This document shows positions 16,180 to 24,361 of a stretch of DNA of 54,738 nucleotides, one piece after another. The stretch lies in the NCBI GenBank assembly GCA_949284065.1, contig CASDUO010000005.1, positions 1 through 54,738 on the forward strand. The letters are read 5' to 3'. Under the pieces are notes generated by a model. That model was not told where the DNA came from. It did not search any database and was given only the letters and a program-made list of their open reading frames with translations. Origin of the DNA: an uncultured Bacillota bacterium. Its GTDB lineage: Bacteria; Bacillota; Clostridia; Peptostreptococcales; Anaerovoracaceae. Each line of letters begins with the position of its first letter. Position 1 is the stretch's first letter. Made by a program: the position numbers and the translations under genes.

Positions 16180-16913
16180 GCCTCTGCACCTCCTTTCTCC
16201 GTATTGAACACCTGTTTGAGATGCCCCCTTATGCTTTCATATCCGTTGGAATATATCAAAAGCAGGGTGACTATATATTTCCTATGTCTGTCCATGGTCT
16301 TCCTGTCCACACCTGTTCCTTTCGATATGATCGAAATAGGAAGTTTTTTGGTACCCTTCAGGGTCTGTATGATCTTTGGATTGCTCCTTGCGAATCCAAG
16401 CACATTTTTGCATGCTTCCATAGTCCTGTCCTGTTTGGGGCAGTTCGTCGCAACATCGCTCAAAGTTATATCAAAGCTCTTCAGCTGTTCCGATAATTCC
16501 GCTATCTCCGCTTTCACAGCTTCCCTTTCGTTTATATCGTCATGGGGCCTTTCCGGGCTCTCCAAAGTGTCCGCTATCGATATCTCCTCGTCTTCCGAAA
16601 CCGTGGCCGAAAGGGACACCTCCGCTCTGAACCTGTTTTCTCTTCGATGGTGATCCGCTATGCGCCTTTTTATGACAAGAGATGCAAAGCTCACAAAAGC
16701 ACCTCTCTCCTTGCTGTATGTCTCTATGGCTTCATGAAAACCTATCATGGCTATGCTCAGTTCATCGTCATTCCCCTCTATGGGTGCACGCCCTATGGCC
16801 TTTGCCGTTTCGCTCTTTATGAACGGGATATAATCCAGGATCAGATCCTCTGCTGCAGACAGATCCTTTTTCGCCGCATATACCCGATGGACGATTTCAG
16901 GCTGTATGCTCAT
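16176..16913 (-). CDS. sigI: RNA polymerase sigma factor SigI
   Basis: This 245-residue alternative sigma factor belongs to the sigma-70 family, SigI branch. An N-terminal sigma region 2 covers ~20-90 (DLILDYIPFIKSETAKAIGR, DDELSIAMIGFHEAIETYSKERGAFVSFASLVIKRRIADHHRRE). A SigI-specific C-terminal domain follows (PISIISKGTGVDRKTMDRHRKYIVTLLLIYSNGYESIRGHL), which recognises the unusual ACCCC-type -35. Length is normal. GGAGG lies 7-8 nt before the ATG at 16913. It is co-transcribed with its anti-sigma factor through an ATGA overlap and probably autoregulated from the promoter at 16941-16969. Known SigI factors respond to heat or extracellular polysaccharide; the signal here cannot be read from sequence. 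Confidence 0.92.
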   Translation of the reverse strand: MSIQPEIVHRVYAAKKDLSAAEDLILDYIPFIKSETAKAIGRAPIEGNDDELSIAMIGFHEAIETYSKERGAFVSFASLVIKRRIADHHRRENRFRAEVSLSATVSEDEEISIADTLESPERPHDDINEREAVKAEIAELSEQLKSFDITLSDVATNCPKQDRTMEACKNVLGFARSNPKIIQTLKGTKKLPISIISKGTGVDRKTMDRHRKYIVTLLLIYSNGYESIRGHLKQVFNTEKGGAEA

Positions 16914-16940
16914 AAATTAGCCTCCGTATCCTCTATAGTA

Positions 16941-16969
16941 TTCGTGTCCCGTCCCCTCACAATCGGGGT
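16941..16969 (-). promoter_or_regulatory. candidate SigI autoregulatory promoter
   Basis: The minus strand has GACCCCG, 19 bases, then CGAATACTATAG, ending about 28 nt before the sigI start codon. It matches the sequence before the lipoprotein gene in both boxes and in spacing. The rest of the gap up to 17150 is AT-rich and shows no other feature I can name. Confidence 0.55.
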
Positions 16970-17150
16970 CACCGGAAAGCGGATCCCTCTTTTTCTCGAT
17001 TCGTAAAGTCATAGTCGATTTTATACACAAAAAAACAGAAATCCTGCAAACACACAAGAGATTTTACTATCCAGCCTGCGGTTTTGGATTTCCTGCTTGT
17101 TAAAAAAATGTTAATTTTTCGTTAAACTTTCCCCTGCGATACAAGCGGGT

Positions 17151-17594
17151 TCAGAGCCCGTAAGACTTTATATCCAGGACCGGAGTCCCGTCCACCATAT
17201 CCACTCCGGAGAACCTTATGCTGTTCCCGTCTATCTCCAGCACTTCTATTATGGATATCCCTATGGGATTGGGCCTGTCAGGAGAATGGCTGTTGAATAC
17301 GCCCGTTTCTCTGCCTGTCTCTCGCAGACGCACCGTCATCGGGGCTCCTTTCGACATATGGAAATGGAACAAGACTATGAGTCTGTCTCCCGGCTTTATG
17401 CCTTCCAGGCCTCCTGCATATCCGGGCTCCAGCCTGATCTCGCCTTCGGTACCCTCGGGGGCTTCTGACCCGTGCTTGGGAGTTCCCTTTCGTTCCGTGA
17501 ACGGGCTGTGTATAAAACCTATGGGATGGAATGTGATCTCTTCCAAACCCCTGGATCCCTCTTTTTTTTCCATATCGACAGATTCCTCCAACAT
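17151..17594 (-). CDS. trmO: tRNA (N6-threonylcarbamoyladenosine-37) methyltransferase TrmO
   Basis: This 147-residue protein of the TrmO/YaeB family uses SAM to methylate t6A at position 37 of certain tRNAs. The beta-barrel core is seen in FHPIGFIHSPF at ~22-32, GDRLIVLFHFHMSKG in the middle and the hallmark GVFNSHSPDRPNPIGIS at ~95-112. It is the short single-domain form; the E. coli protein has an additional C-terminal domain. It starts one base after the DUF554 gene ends, so they form a two-gene operon. The ATG at 17594 begins MLEESVDMEKKEG. A second ATG seven codons on is also possible, because the first few residues are not conserved. Confidence 0.88.
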   Translation of the reverse strand: MLEESVDMEKKEGSRGLEEITFHPIGFIHSPFTERKGTPKHGSEAPEGTEGEIRLEPGYAGGLEGIKPGDRLIVLFHFHMSKGAPMTVRLRETGRETGVFNSHSPDRPNPIGISIIEVLEIDGNSIRFSGVDMVDGTPVLDIKSYGL

Positions 17595-17595
17595 C

Positions 17596-18306
17596 TCAAA
17601 ACACTCCTGATATAAGTATCCATATTACAGGGACAAAGAGAGAAGGCAGCATATTCAGTGTCTTGCAATCCTTTATATCCAGCAGTATCAGTCCCGATCC
17701 CACGATCATGAGTCCTCCTACGATGGATACCTCCGTCATCATTTCCTGTGATATGAAATCTCCGATCAACATGGTCAGTCCGTATATGCTCCCCTGCCAT
17801 GCGAACAATATCCCTGCGGAAAAGATCATACCTACTCCGTATCCCGAGGCAAAAACCGTGGCGGTCACCAGGTCAAGCATGGCGTTCGTAAAGAGGAAAG
17901 TATTGTCGCCGTAAAGAGCGCTTTGCACCGGCCCCAGTATGGAAAGAGTCCCTACGCAAAACAGCAGGGACGCGGTCACTATGCCTGTGCCCAGGTTTTT
18001 CTTTTTGCCGTCATCTTCTCCGGGAGCTCCTGCCCCTGCCTTTCTCTCGGAAAGTCTCTGTACCCTTCCGTCCAGATCCAACGCCGTACCTATAAGGGTC
18101 CCTATAGCCATACTGGCTATGAACAGCACCGGATATTCGCTGTCCGGCATATTGCTCACCACTGTATTCAGTCCCAGTCCAACTACGCCGAGTCCCATGG
18201 CCGTGAACAGGGCTTTATTATATTTTTCTCCCAATACCTTTTTTGCTGCTCCTCCTATGAGACATCCCAATATTATGGTCCCTGTATTTACGATCGTCCC
18301 TAACAT
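17596..18306 (-). CDS. DUF554 family membrane protein
   Basis: This 236-residue integral membrane protein has about six to seven hydrophobic segments. The N-terminus MLGTIVNTGTIILGCLIGGAAKK and the Gly-rich helices GLGVVGLGLNTVV and GTGIVTASLLFCVGTLSILGPVQSAL are typical of DUF554 (YdfK-like). A charged loop (~85-105, GRVQRLSERKAGAGAPGEDDGKKK) separates the two halves. The last helices (GLMIVGSGLILLDIK) match the family end. Function is unknown; a transport role has been suggested for the family but not shown. It forms an operon with trmO, which starts immediately after it. Confidence 0.85.
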   Translation of the reverse strand: MLGTIVNTGTIILGCLIGGAAKKVLGEKYNKALFTAMGLGVVGLGLNTVVSNMPDSEYPVLFIASMAIGTLIGTALDLDGRVQRLSERKAGAGAPGEDDGKKKNLGTGIVTASLLFCVGTLSILGPVQSALYGDNTFLFTNAMLDLVTATVFASGYGVGMIFSAGILFAWQGSIYGLTMLIGDFISQEMMTEVSIVGGLMIVGSGLILLDIKDCKTLNMLPSLFVPVIWILISGVF

Positions 18307-18372
18307 CCGAGCTCCTTAAAAATATCTTCGTTGTCAATTATGACCGGCTGTCCGATTGATACCCCGATGACC

Positions 18373-18711
18373 CTATATGGTGATCACAGGTTTGCCTTCC
18401 TGCAAAAGTTCCGTCAAGGCGGCTCCCCACCTTTTTACTTCTATGCCCATTCCCAAAAGCTGTTCAGTGGTCCCCATCCTGTCCGAACATGTAAGACAGG
18501 CGGAAAACTCCACTCCCAGTTCTCTGGCCTCTTCAAACACCTGCCTCATCTCCTGATCCTCACACAACAGTTCTCCCGGAGGCCCCCATATGACCACCGT
18601 CACTCTGTCCCACCATTTGTTCCTCTTGGAATTTGCCGCATACATCATGACCATGTTTTTTGATGTTCCCGGATCTCCGTTCGTCCATATTATATGAAGA
18701 TGCCTTTCCAT
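18373..18711 (-). CDS. DsrE-like family protein
   Basis: This 112-residue soluble protein has the DsrE/DsrF-like fold. It opens with a beta strand and a loop (HLHIIWTNGDPGTSKNMVMMYA), then VTVVIWGPPGELLCEDQEM, a helix (VFEEARELGVEFSACLTC) and LLGMGIEVKRWGAALTELLQEG. Two cysteines occur in ACLTCS near residue 77, where sulfur-relay members carry a reactive Cys. That hints at sulfur handling, but many members have no known role. It starts 4 nt after the patatin gene ends and is probably translated with it. Confidence 0.75.
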   Translation of the reverse strand: MERHLHIIWTNGDPGTSKNMVMMYAANSKRNKWWDRVTVVIWGPPGELLCEDQEMRQVFEEARELGVEFSACLTCSDRMGTTEQLLGMGIEVKRWGAALTELLQEGKPVITI

Positions 18712-18715
18712 ATTC

Positions 18716-19603
18716 TCACCTCTCTGTATCTGTCTGTTTTTCTTCCTCTTCAGTTTCTGATATTTTTTCGATCCAGCGCCCTATGGCTCCGCCGTCATCA
18801 TATCCTTTGGCATACATCCTCTTTATACCGTCCACATCTTTAGAAAGAGTCTTTATGCCTTCTGTGTTGTCCGGAGAAACTATGAGCACTTTCCCCTGTG
18901 CTTCATATTTTTTCCCAAGCCATACCGATGCGTTGTACTTTTCGGTTCTATGCATCAGGTTTTCGGCGGAACGGGGATATCTCGCCCTTATCATCCTCGC
19001 TATGAACGGGTCCTGTCCCGGTGTGCGGGGTATGTCCGCCGGTTTCGTCAACACTATCACCACATGACTGCACCCTTCTTCGAAGGCCTTCTCCACAGGT
19101 ACGGGATCGGCCAGGGCGCCGTCGAAATATTTCACTCCGTCGATCTTGAAAGGTCTGTTGACACCGGGTATGTTGGATGATGCCATAAGGGGCCTGTAGT
19201 CGTCCTGTTTGAAATCGTCTTTCGTAAAATATTTGACCTTTCCGGTTTTTGCCTCCTGGGCAACTACCAGTATATCCGCCGGGTTTTCCATCATTCCGTT
19301 GAAGTCGAGGGGATCTTCACCATCTGAATTCGTAAGGGTGCCGTAAATATATCTTACGTTTACATAGGATCCTGTTTTCAGGAAGTTTTTCATGCCCATG
19401 TATTCCTGACGGAAAGCATAGTCCTCATAGAATCTCATGTTCCTGTCCCTCTGCCCGGCCATGAATGATACCAGGTTCCCTGCTCCCGCCGACACTCCGA
19501 TACACAGATCGAAACGGACCCCGTCATCCAGACACCGATCCAGCACTCCGGCAGAATATGAGCCTCTCAACCCTCCTCCTGCATCTATTATTCCCAGTTT
19601 CAT
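18716..19603 (-). CDS. patatin-like phospholipase
   Basis: This 295-residue serine hydrolase has the patatin fold and is related to bacterial YjjU-type proteins. The oxyanion loop GGGLRG is at ~9-14, the nucleophile Ser38 lies in GVSAG, and the catalytic Asp161 lies in FDGALADP, giving a complete Ser-Asp dyad. It probably hydrolyses acyl esters of membrane lipids, but the substrate cannot be told. No signal peptide is present. The Glu-rich C-terminus (EKISETEEEEKQTDTER) is unusual but sits beyond the domain. AGGTGG precedes the ATG at 19603. The DsrE-like gene follows 4 nt later. Confidence 0.85.
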   Translation of the reverse strand: MKLGIIDAGGGLRGSYSAGVLDRCLDDGVRFDLCIGVSAGAGNLVSFMAGQRDRNMRFYEDYAFRQEYMGMKNFLKTGSYVNVRYIYGTLTNSDGEDPLDFNGMMENPADILVVAQEAKTGKVKYFTKDDFKQDDYRPLMASSNIPGVNRPFKIDGVKYFDGALADPVPVEKAFEEGCSHVVIVLTKPADIPRTPGQDPFIARMIRARYPRSAENLMHRTEKYNASVWLGKKYEAQGKVLIVSPDNTEGIKTLSKDVDGIKRMYAKGYDDGGAIGRWIEKISETEEEEKQTDTER

Positions 19604-19746
19604 AACGCTGTTCCACCTTTCGTCCTATTGTTCCTTCTTCTTTTTCTCTACTCTGATATTTTACTTCATCGGCCCTGTGATTTGTACCCTTTTTTCCTTT
19701 GACCGCAGAGAGTCCCCGTCGCTCCAACGACCTCGCTGAGCCCGTG

Positions 19747-19775
19747 TTGAAAACCGCCGTGAACTCTGATATACT
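19747..19775 (+). promoter_or_regulatory. promoter of the MFS gene
   Basis: TTGAAA (19747-19752) and TATACT (19770-19775) are separated by 17 bases. The transcript would begin near 19782, about 25 nt before the ATG at 19807, with AAAGGGA in the leader. Confidence 0.7.
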
Positions 19776-19806
19776 GCTCACCGACCGGATGAAAGGGACG
19801 AGATAT

Positions 19807-20973
19807 ATGAAGCTCAGCAAATACAGTTACTTGATAATGTTAGGACATGTATGTGCAGATATGACCCAGGGCGCTTTGCCCGCCATACTGCCTTTTTTAG
19901 TTTCCTCGGGAAGCATCAGCTATACTTCCGCCTCAGGTTTAGTGTTCGCCGTAAGCGCCGTCTCCTCTCTGGTCCAGCCCGTGTTCGGCTACCTGGGAGA
20001 CAGAACGTCTCGTCAATGGCTCATGTCTTTAGGGGTGTTCCTGTCAGGTGTCGGTCTGGCCATAATGGGACTCATGGATTCCTATTGGAAGATGTTCGCA
20101 ATAGTAGCCATTTCAGGAGTAGGTGTGGCCCTATTCCATCCCGAGGGCGGAAAGTGCGCGAACTATGTGGCCGGTGAAAATAAAGGTGCAGGCATGGGTC
20201 TTTTCGGCGCCGGCGGAAGCATCGGTTTCGCCATCGGCCCCATGCTGGCTTCTTTTGCTATGGTCACCTTCGGCATCGAGGGAACAGTGATCTTTGCATT
20301 CCCCGCTGCTATAGTCAGCATCATGCTGCTCCTTTCCCTGAAAGGTTTGAAATCGTATATAGCCGATGGACATGATGAAAAGCCCCGTCAGGTGACCGCC
20401 CTTGAAAATGACTGGCCGTCTTTCTTCAGGGCTGTGACCATCGTATTCGTACGATCTATAATGAATTACGGTTTGGTCGTATTCATCCCTCTTTACTGGG
20501 TAGGCGTACTGGGCCAGTCCGAGGCCTCCGGAGGTCTGAGACTGACTATATTGGCTGCCTTCGGCATAATCGCCACCCTGGCCGGAGGAAAGTTCGCCGA
20601 TAAGTACGGATATGTGAAACTCATACGCATCGCCAACTTTGCCATGCTCCCTTTCCTCATCATGCTGCTTATGGTCGATGATCCTACTATAGCCACTCTT
20701 CTGATAATCCCGCTGGCTTTTTGCAACAGCGGTCCTTACAGCGCTATGATCGCCCACAGCCAGAGTTTCCTGCCTAAATCTATGGGACTGGCCTCTGGCA
20801 TCACGTTGGGGCTCTCTGTCAGCGTCGGCGGTATGGTCTCTCCTCTGATAGGATATGCCGCAGACACCTTCGGTCTGTCATCGGCAATGTACGCCCTCGT
20901 GGCGGTAGCCTTCCTCGGCATCATATTTTCCCTCATCATCCCCAAACAGCGTGATTTCACGAAAGGCCGTTGA
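19807..20973 (+). CDS. MFS transporter, fosmidomycin-resistance type
   Basis: This 388-residue major facilitator protein has about 12 membrane helices. The opening SYLIMLGHVCADMTQGALPAILPFLV is characteristic of the Fsr (fosmidomycin resistance) branch, and the A-motif-like loop GYLGDRTSRQW follows helix 2. The central loop (~SLKGLKSYIADGHDEKPRQV) divides the two six-helix halves; the second half has GGKFADKYGYVK. I chose the ATG at 19807 because AAAGGGA lies 10 nt upstream and a promoter sits just before; an upstream ATG (19789) lies about 8 nt after the predicted transcription start and lacks a ribosome site. It probably exports small anionic drugs or metabolites. Its last 17 bases overlap the convergent FAD-dehydrogenase gene. 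Confidence 0.87.
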   Translation: MKLSKYSYLIMLGHVCADMTQGALPAILPFLVSSGSISYTSASGLVFAVSAVSSLVQPVFGYLGDRTSRQWLMSLGVFLSGVGLAIMGLMDSYWKMFAIVAISGVGVALFHPEGGKCANYVAGENKGAGMGLFGAGGSIGFAIGPMLASFAMVTFGIEGTVIFAFPAAIVSIMLLLSLKGLKSYIADGHDEKPRQVTALENDWPSFFRAVTIVFVRSIMNYGLVVFIPLYWVGVLGQSEASGGLRLTILAAFGIIATLAGGKFADKYGYVKLIRIANFAMLPFLIMLLMVDDPTIATLLIIPLAFCNSGPYSAMIAHSQSFLPKSMGLASGITLGLSVSVGGMVSPLIGYAADTFGLSSAMYALVAVAFLGIIFSLIIPKQRDFTKGR

Positions 20974-22369
20974 TATCCGATTTTTTGACTCCATACTTTT
21001 CCATAAGGATCCCGGCCACATATATGCCGCTGGCGGCTGCCTGAGATAGAGAATGGGTCACGCCGGCCCCGTCGCCTATGGCATAAAGCCCTTTCACACC
21101 TGTTTCCAGATTTTCGTCCACCTCCACGGTAGAGTTGTAAAATTTGACTTCCACTCCGTAAAGGAGCGTATCTTCGTTGGCTGTTCCGGGGGCCACCCTG
21201 TCAAGGGCATATATCATTTCGATTATATCATCCAGCTGCCTTTTGGGTATTACCAGAGAAAGATCTCCCGGAGTGGCTTTGAGAGTCGGCCTCGTGAAGC
21301 ACTTGCTCATCCTTCTTTCACTGCTCCTCCTGCCTTTTACAAGATCTCCGAACCTCTGGAGCAAAACTCCGCCTCCCAGCATGTTGCTCAGCCTGGCGAT
21401 AGACTCTCCGTACTCGTTGCTGTCTTTGAAGGGCTCGGTGAAATTATTGGAGACCAGCAGGGCAAAATTGGTGTTTTCCGTATGGAGGGCCGGATCGGAA
21501 TAGCTGTGTCCGTTCACTGTGACGATGCCATTGGTATTTTCCGCCACCACCTCTCCGTAAGGGTTCATACAGAAAGTCCTCACCATATCATTATATTTTT
21601 CTGTTTTATAGACAAGCTTGCTTTCGTACACGTCTTTCGTGATGTGCTCGAATATCTCTGCCGGCAGCTCGACTCTCACACCTATGTCCACCCTATTGGA
21701 TATCTGTTTTATCCCCATCTCTTTACAGGCCTCCGCCATCCATCGCGAACCGGAACGTCCTGTCGCAAGGATAAGGTCTTTACAGGCATAGGCGTCGCCT
21801 TTGGAAGTCTCCACGCTGAATCTGCCTCCCTCTTCATTGAAGATTCCGGTGGCTCCGGTATCATAGAGCACATCGATCTTGCTCTCTATGAACTCTGCCA
21901 TTTTTTCAAGTATCTTCACGTTCCTGTCAGTCCCAAGGTGGCGCACTTTGGCATCCAAAAGATGCAGATCATTTCTGAGAGCCTGGGTTTTCAGACCGGA
22001 GTCAGCCGTAGAATAAAGTTTCGCCTCCGATCCTCCCATAGAACAGAGCACACTGTCCACATACTCCATGAGCTCCATGGCCTTTTCTCTGCCCACATAT
22101 TTGTGAAGATCACCTCCGAATTCTGTGGTGATATTATATTTGCCGTCAGAAAGGGTGCCTGCTCCGCCAAACCCGTTCATTATGTGGCAAGGATCGCATC
22201 TCACACAGTCTTTTGTCTTTCCGGCCTTGATGGGGCAGATCCTCTCCTGCAGCTTCCGGCCCTTTTCTATCATGAGCACCTTGAGACCGGTGTCAGCCTT
22301 TGCCAGTTCATAGGACAGGAACACTCCGCCTGCCCCCGCGCCTATTATTATTATGTCGTAGTTCTTCAT
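20957..22369 (-). CDS. FAD-dependent dehydrogenase, COG2509 type
   Basis: This 470-residue flavoprotein has an N-terminal dinucleotide motif IIIGAGAGGVFLSYELAK and the segment CVRCDPCHIMNGFGGAGTLSDGKYN, typical of the COG2509 family. LILATGRSGSRWMAEACKEMG and a C-terminal GLYAIGDGAGVTHSLSQAAASG complete the FAD domain. The cysteines of CVRCDPC could bind metal or act in redox, but this is not proven. Function is unknown for the family. AGGGG lies 8 nt before the ATG at 22369; the frame is open further upstream but without family similarity. The 3' end overlaps the convergent MFS gene by 17 nt. Confidence 0.83.
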   Translation of the reverse strand: MKNYDIIIIGAGAGGVFLSYELAKADTGLKVLMIEKGRKLQERICPIKAGKTKDCVRCDPCHIMNGFGGAGTLSDGKYNITTEFGGDLHKYVGREKAMELMEYVDSVLCSMGGSEAKLYSTADSGLKTQALRNDLHLLDAKVRHLGTDRNVKILEKMAEFIESKIDVLYDTGATGIFNEEGGRFSVETSKGDAYACKDLILATGRSGSRWMAEACKEMGIKQISNRVDIGVRVELPAEIFEHITKDVYESKLVYKTEKYNDMVRTFCMNPYGEVVAENTNGIVTVNGHSYSDPALHTENTNFALLVSNNFTEPFKDSNEYGESIARLSNMLGGGVLLQRFGDLVKGRRSSERRMSKCFTRPTLKATPGDLSLVIPKRQLDDIIEMIYALDRVAPGTANEDTLLYGVEVKFYNSTVEVDENLETGVKGLYAIGDGAGVTHSLSQAAASGIYVAGILMEKYGVKKSDINGLS

Positions 22370-22577
22370 AATATTCCCCTCATCGCCTCTTTCGATCACC
22401 TTTCTGCCTTTGTCCTGCATAAAACAAAAATACAGGATATGCATACCTTGACTAATGATAACATATCCTGCCAATGTATCCAAAATACCTGACTCATTGT
22501 CCCTTTTGTTTTTTCAGTCCCTTGATCGTCAGCACGCAGACATTTGCATATGCTTACCGCATAGATATGTTACGGTC

Positions 22578-22608
22578 AAAAAAAGGAGCGGCTCGAAGCC
22601 GCTCCTTT
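22578..22608 (-). terminator. terminator of the putrescine aminotransferase gene
   Basis: AAAGGAGCGGC and GCCGCTCCTTT form an 11-bp stem around TTCGA on the minus strand, followed by seven T. It lies about 35 nt after the patA stop. Confidence 0.88.
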
Positions 22609-22642
22609 CTGGTGCATGCATTTGCCTTGCTTATCCTCTGAA

Positions 22643-24004
22643 TTAGAGGTTGAACTCTGCCTTTGCATCTGCAATGGACTCTTCCAGTTTTGCCAGAACT
22701 TCGTCCATCGTTTCTTTTGTAAGAACTGCAGGGGGTTCGATACGAACTGTCTTGGCATTTACCAATGTTCCTGCTGTCATTACGTGTCTCTCGAAGAGAC
22801 CCTTCGTTACCTTGTATCCGACTTCTGCTTCCGGGAATTCCATACAGATCAGGAGACCTGCGCCTCTGTATGCCTTGAGGACTGTAGGATACTTGTTCTT
22901 GATCTTCTCAAGACCTGCCATGATGTAATCACCCTTCTCAGCACACTGTCCGGGGATATCGTTCTCCAGCATATACTTGATGGTGGATATAGCAGCTGAG
23001 CAAGCCAGAGGGTTGCCGCCGAATGTAGGGGAACCCAGGATCCAAGGATTGTCTATGAGCTTCTCTACCCACATCTTAGGTCTTGCTATTATACCTGTGA
23101 TAGGCATAACGCCGCCGCCGAATGCTTTACCGTAAGTCATGATATCGGGAGTAACGTCTTCATATTCGCATCTCCACATGGTACCTGTACGTCCCATACC
23201 TGTCTGGATCTCGTCAGCGATCATTGCTACGCCATACTTATCGCAGACTTCTCTTACTGCCTTGAGATATCCTTTAGGAGGGATAACTACGCCGGCCTCA
23301 CCCTGGATGGGCTCGATGATAACACCGGCAACCTTCTCGCCTACTGTCTGCAGGTTCTTGATAGCAGCTTCCATGGCATCGATGTTGCCATATTCAACGT
23401 GCTGTACCTGCTGGATCATAGGGATGTAGTCCTCTCTGTAAGCGCCTTTTCCGCCCATGGAGATAGCACCCATTGATTTTCCGTGGAATGCTCCTACTGT
23501 AGAGATGTACCAACGTCCGCCTGTAGCCAGTCTTGCCAGCTTCAGAGCCATTTCTACGGCTTCAGCTCCACCGTTTGTGAAGAAGCAGTACTGCAGATCT
23601 CCAGGTGTGATCTGAGCCAGAATATGAGCGAGGTAACCTCTCAGCGGGTCAACCAGTTCCTGTGAATGGAGGGCATATTTATCCAACTGACATTTTACTG
23701 TCTTGAGGATAGCGGGATTTCTGTGTCCGCATGTGTAGATACCGAATCCACCCAGACAGTCGATGAATTTTGTTCCGTGCAGGTCTTCAAAGTGCTCCTC
23801 GGAGTCTGTCCACTCGATGAAAGCAGCATCGTTGGATACAGATTTTCTGTATTCCAACCATCCGGGGTTAACGTTCTCATTGAAGTTCCTGATGGAATCA
23901 TCATGGATCGCCTGCTTATCCGCTTCGGATAATTCTTCGCTCTCGATATAACCAACAACTCTTCTTGCTTCTTCTAAAGCAGCCTGTTTGTTCATTGCAG
24001 TCAT
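22643..24004 (-). CDS. patA: putrescine--2-oxoglutarate aminotransferase
   Basis: This 453-residue class III PLP aminotransferase transfers an amino group of putrescine (or cadaverine) to 2-oxoglutarate. It follows E. coli PatA closely in layout: FNENVNPGWLEYRKSVS near the start, FIDCLGGFGIYTCGHRNP, FFTNGGAEAVEMALKLAR (PLP phosphate site), IADEIQTGMGRTG and the PLP lysine in MTYGKAFGGGVMP. The ATG at 24004 has AGGAGG 7 nt upstream. The gene stands alone with its own promoter and terminator. Its codons favour ATC, AAG and AAC, unlike the ATA-rich neighbours, which suggests high expression. Other class III aminotransferases (ornithine type) are possible but fit less well. Confidence 0.88.
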   Translation of the reverse strand: MTAMNKQAALEEARRVVGYIESEELSEADKQAIHDDSIRNFNENVNPGWLEYRKSVSNDAAFIEWTDSEEHFEDLHGTKFIDCLGGFGIYTCGHRNPAILKTVKCQLDKYALHSQELVDPLRGYLAHILAQITPGDLQYCFFTNGGAEAVEMALKLARLATGGRWYISTVGAFHGKSMGAISMGGKGAYREDYIPMIQQVQHVEYGNIDAMEAAIKNLQTVGEKVAGVIIEPIQGEAGVVIPPKGYLKAVREVCDKYGVAMIADEIQTGMGRTGTMWRCEYEDVTPDIMTYGKAFGGGVMPITGIIARPKMWVEKLIDNPWILGSPTFGGNPLACSAAISTIKYMLENDIPGQCAEKGDYIMAGLEKIKNKYPTVLKAYRGAGLLICMEFPEAEVGYKVTKGLFERHVMTAGTLVNAKTVRIEPPAVLTKETMDEVLAKLEESIADAKAEFNL

Positions 24005-24027
24005 TTATAGACCTCCTAATTCTTGCT

Positions 24028-24050
24028 GTGCCACCTGCACCTGATGGCAC
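24028..24050 (-). promoter_or_regulatory. inverted repeat in the patA leader
   Basis: GTGCCA (24028-24033) and TGGCAC (24045-24050) form a perfect 6-bp inverted repeat in the predicted 5' leader, between the candidate promoters and the ribosome site. It may be an operator or an RNA hairpin. Confidence 0.35.
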
Positions 24051-24055
24051 TTGCT

Positions 24056-24096
24056 ATAATATAACTCGCCTTATAGTATTCCAAGTTCCGTGCCAA
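24056..24096 (-). promoter_or_regulatory. overlapping sigma-A and sigma-54-like promoters of patA
   Basis: On the minus strand, TTGGCACGGAACTTGGA (24080-24096) matches the sigma-54 pattern TTGGCACG-N4-TTGCA in sequence and spacing, except that the -12 GC is GG. Overlapping it, TTGGAA (24079-24084) and TATTAT (24056-24061) with 17-bp spacing make a reasonable sigma-A promoter. E. coli patA is known to use sigma-54, which makes the first match worth noting, but the -12 mismatch favours sigma-A. Upstream, 24097-24220 is AT-rich with nothing else identifiable. Confidence 0.4.
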
Positions 24097-24222
24097 TAAT
24101 CTTGTTTTATCTGACAATTATATAAAACGTTGCTATTCCAACATTTTTCGTTGATCAAAAATTTACTTGTCACTATTTTTATACAAAATTGCTCTAATTT
24201 TCTCTCATTTTCTATACACAAT

Positions 24223-24254
24223 CAAAAAGGTTGTCTCATATTTGAGATAGCCTT
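24223..24254 (-). terminator. terminator of the ATP synthase operon
   Basis: On the minus strand AAGGCTATCTCA pairs with TGAGACAACCTT (12 bp with two GU pairs) around a four-base loop, followed by five T. It lies about 110 nt after the last gene (24362). Confidence 0.75.
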
Positions 24255-24361
24255 ATCCCCCGCTGTGTTTCAACGGCCTTGATCGATTCAGTTTTTCTCA
24301 TTTTTAAGACAGACACTGTACCCGCAGCTCTGCACAGTCAGTTTTCAGCCGCAAAAGCTTT

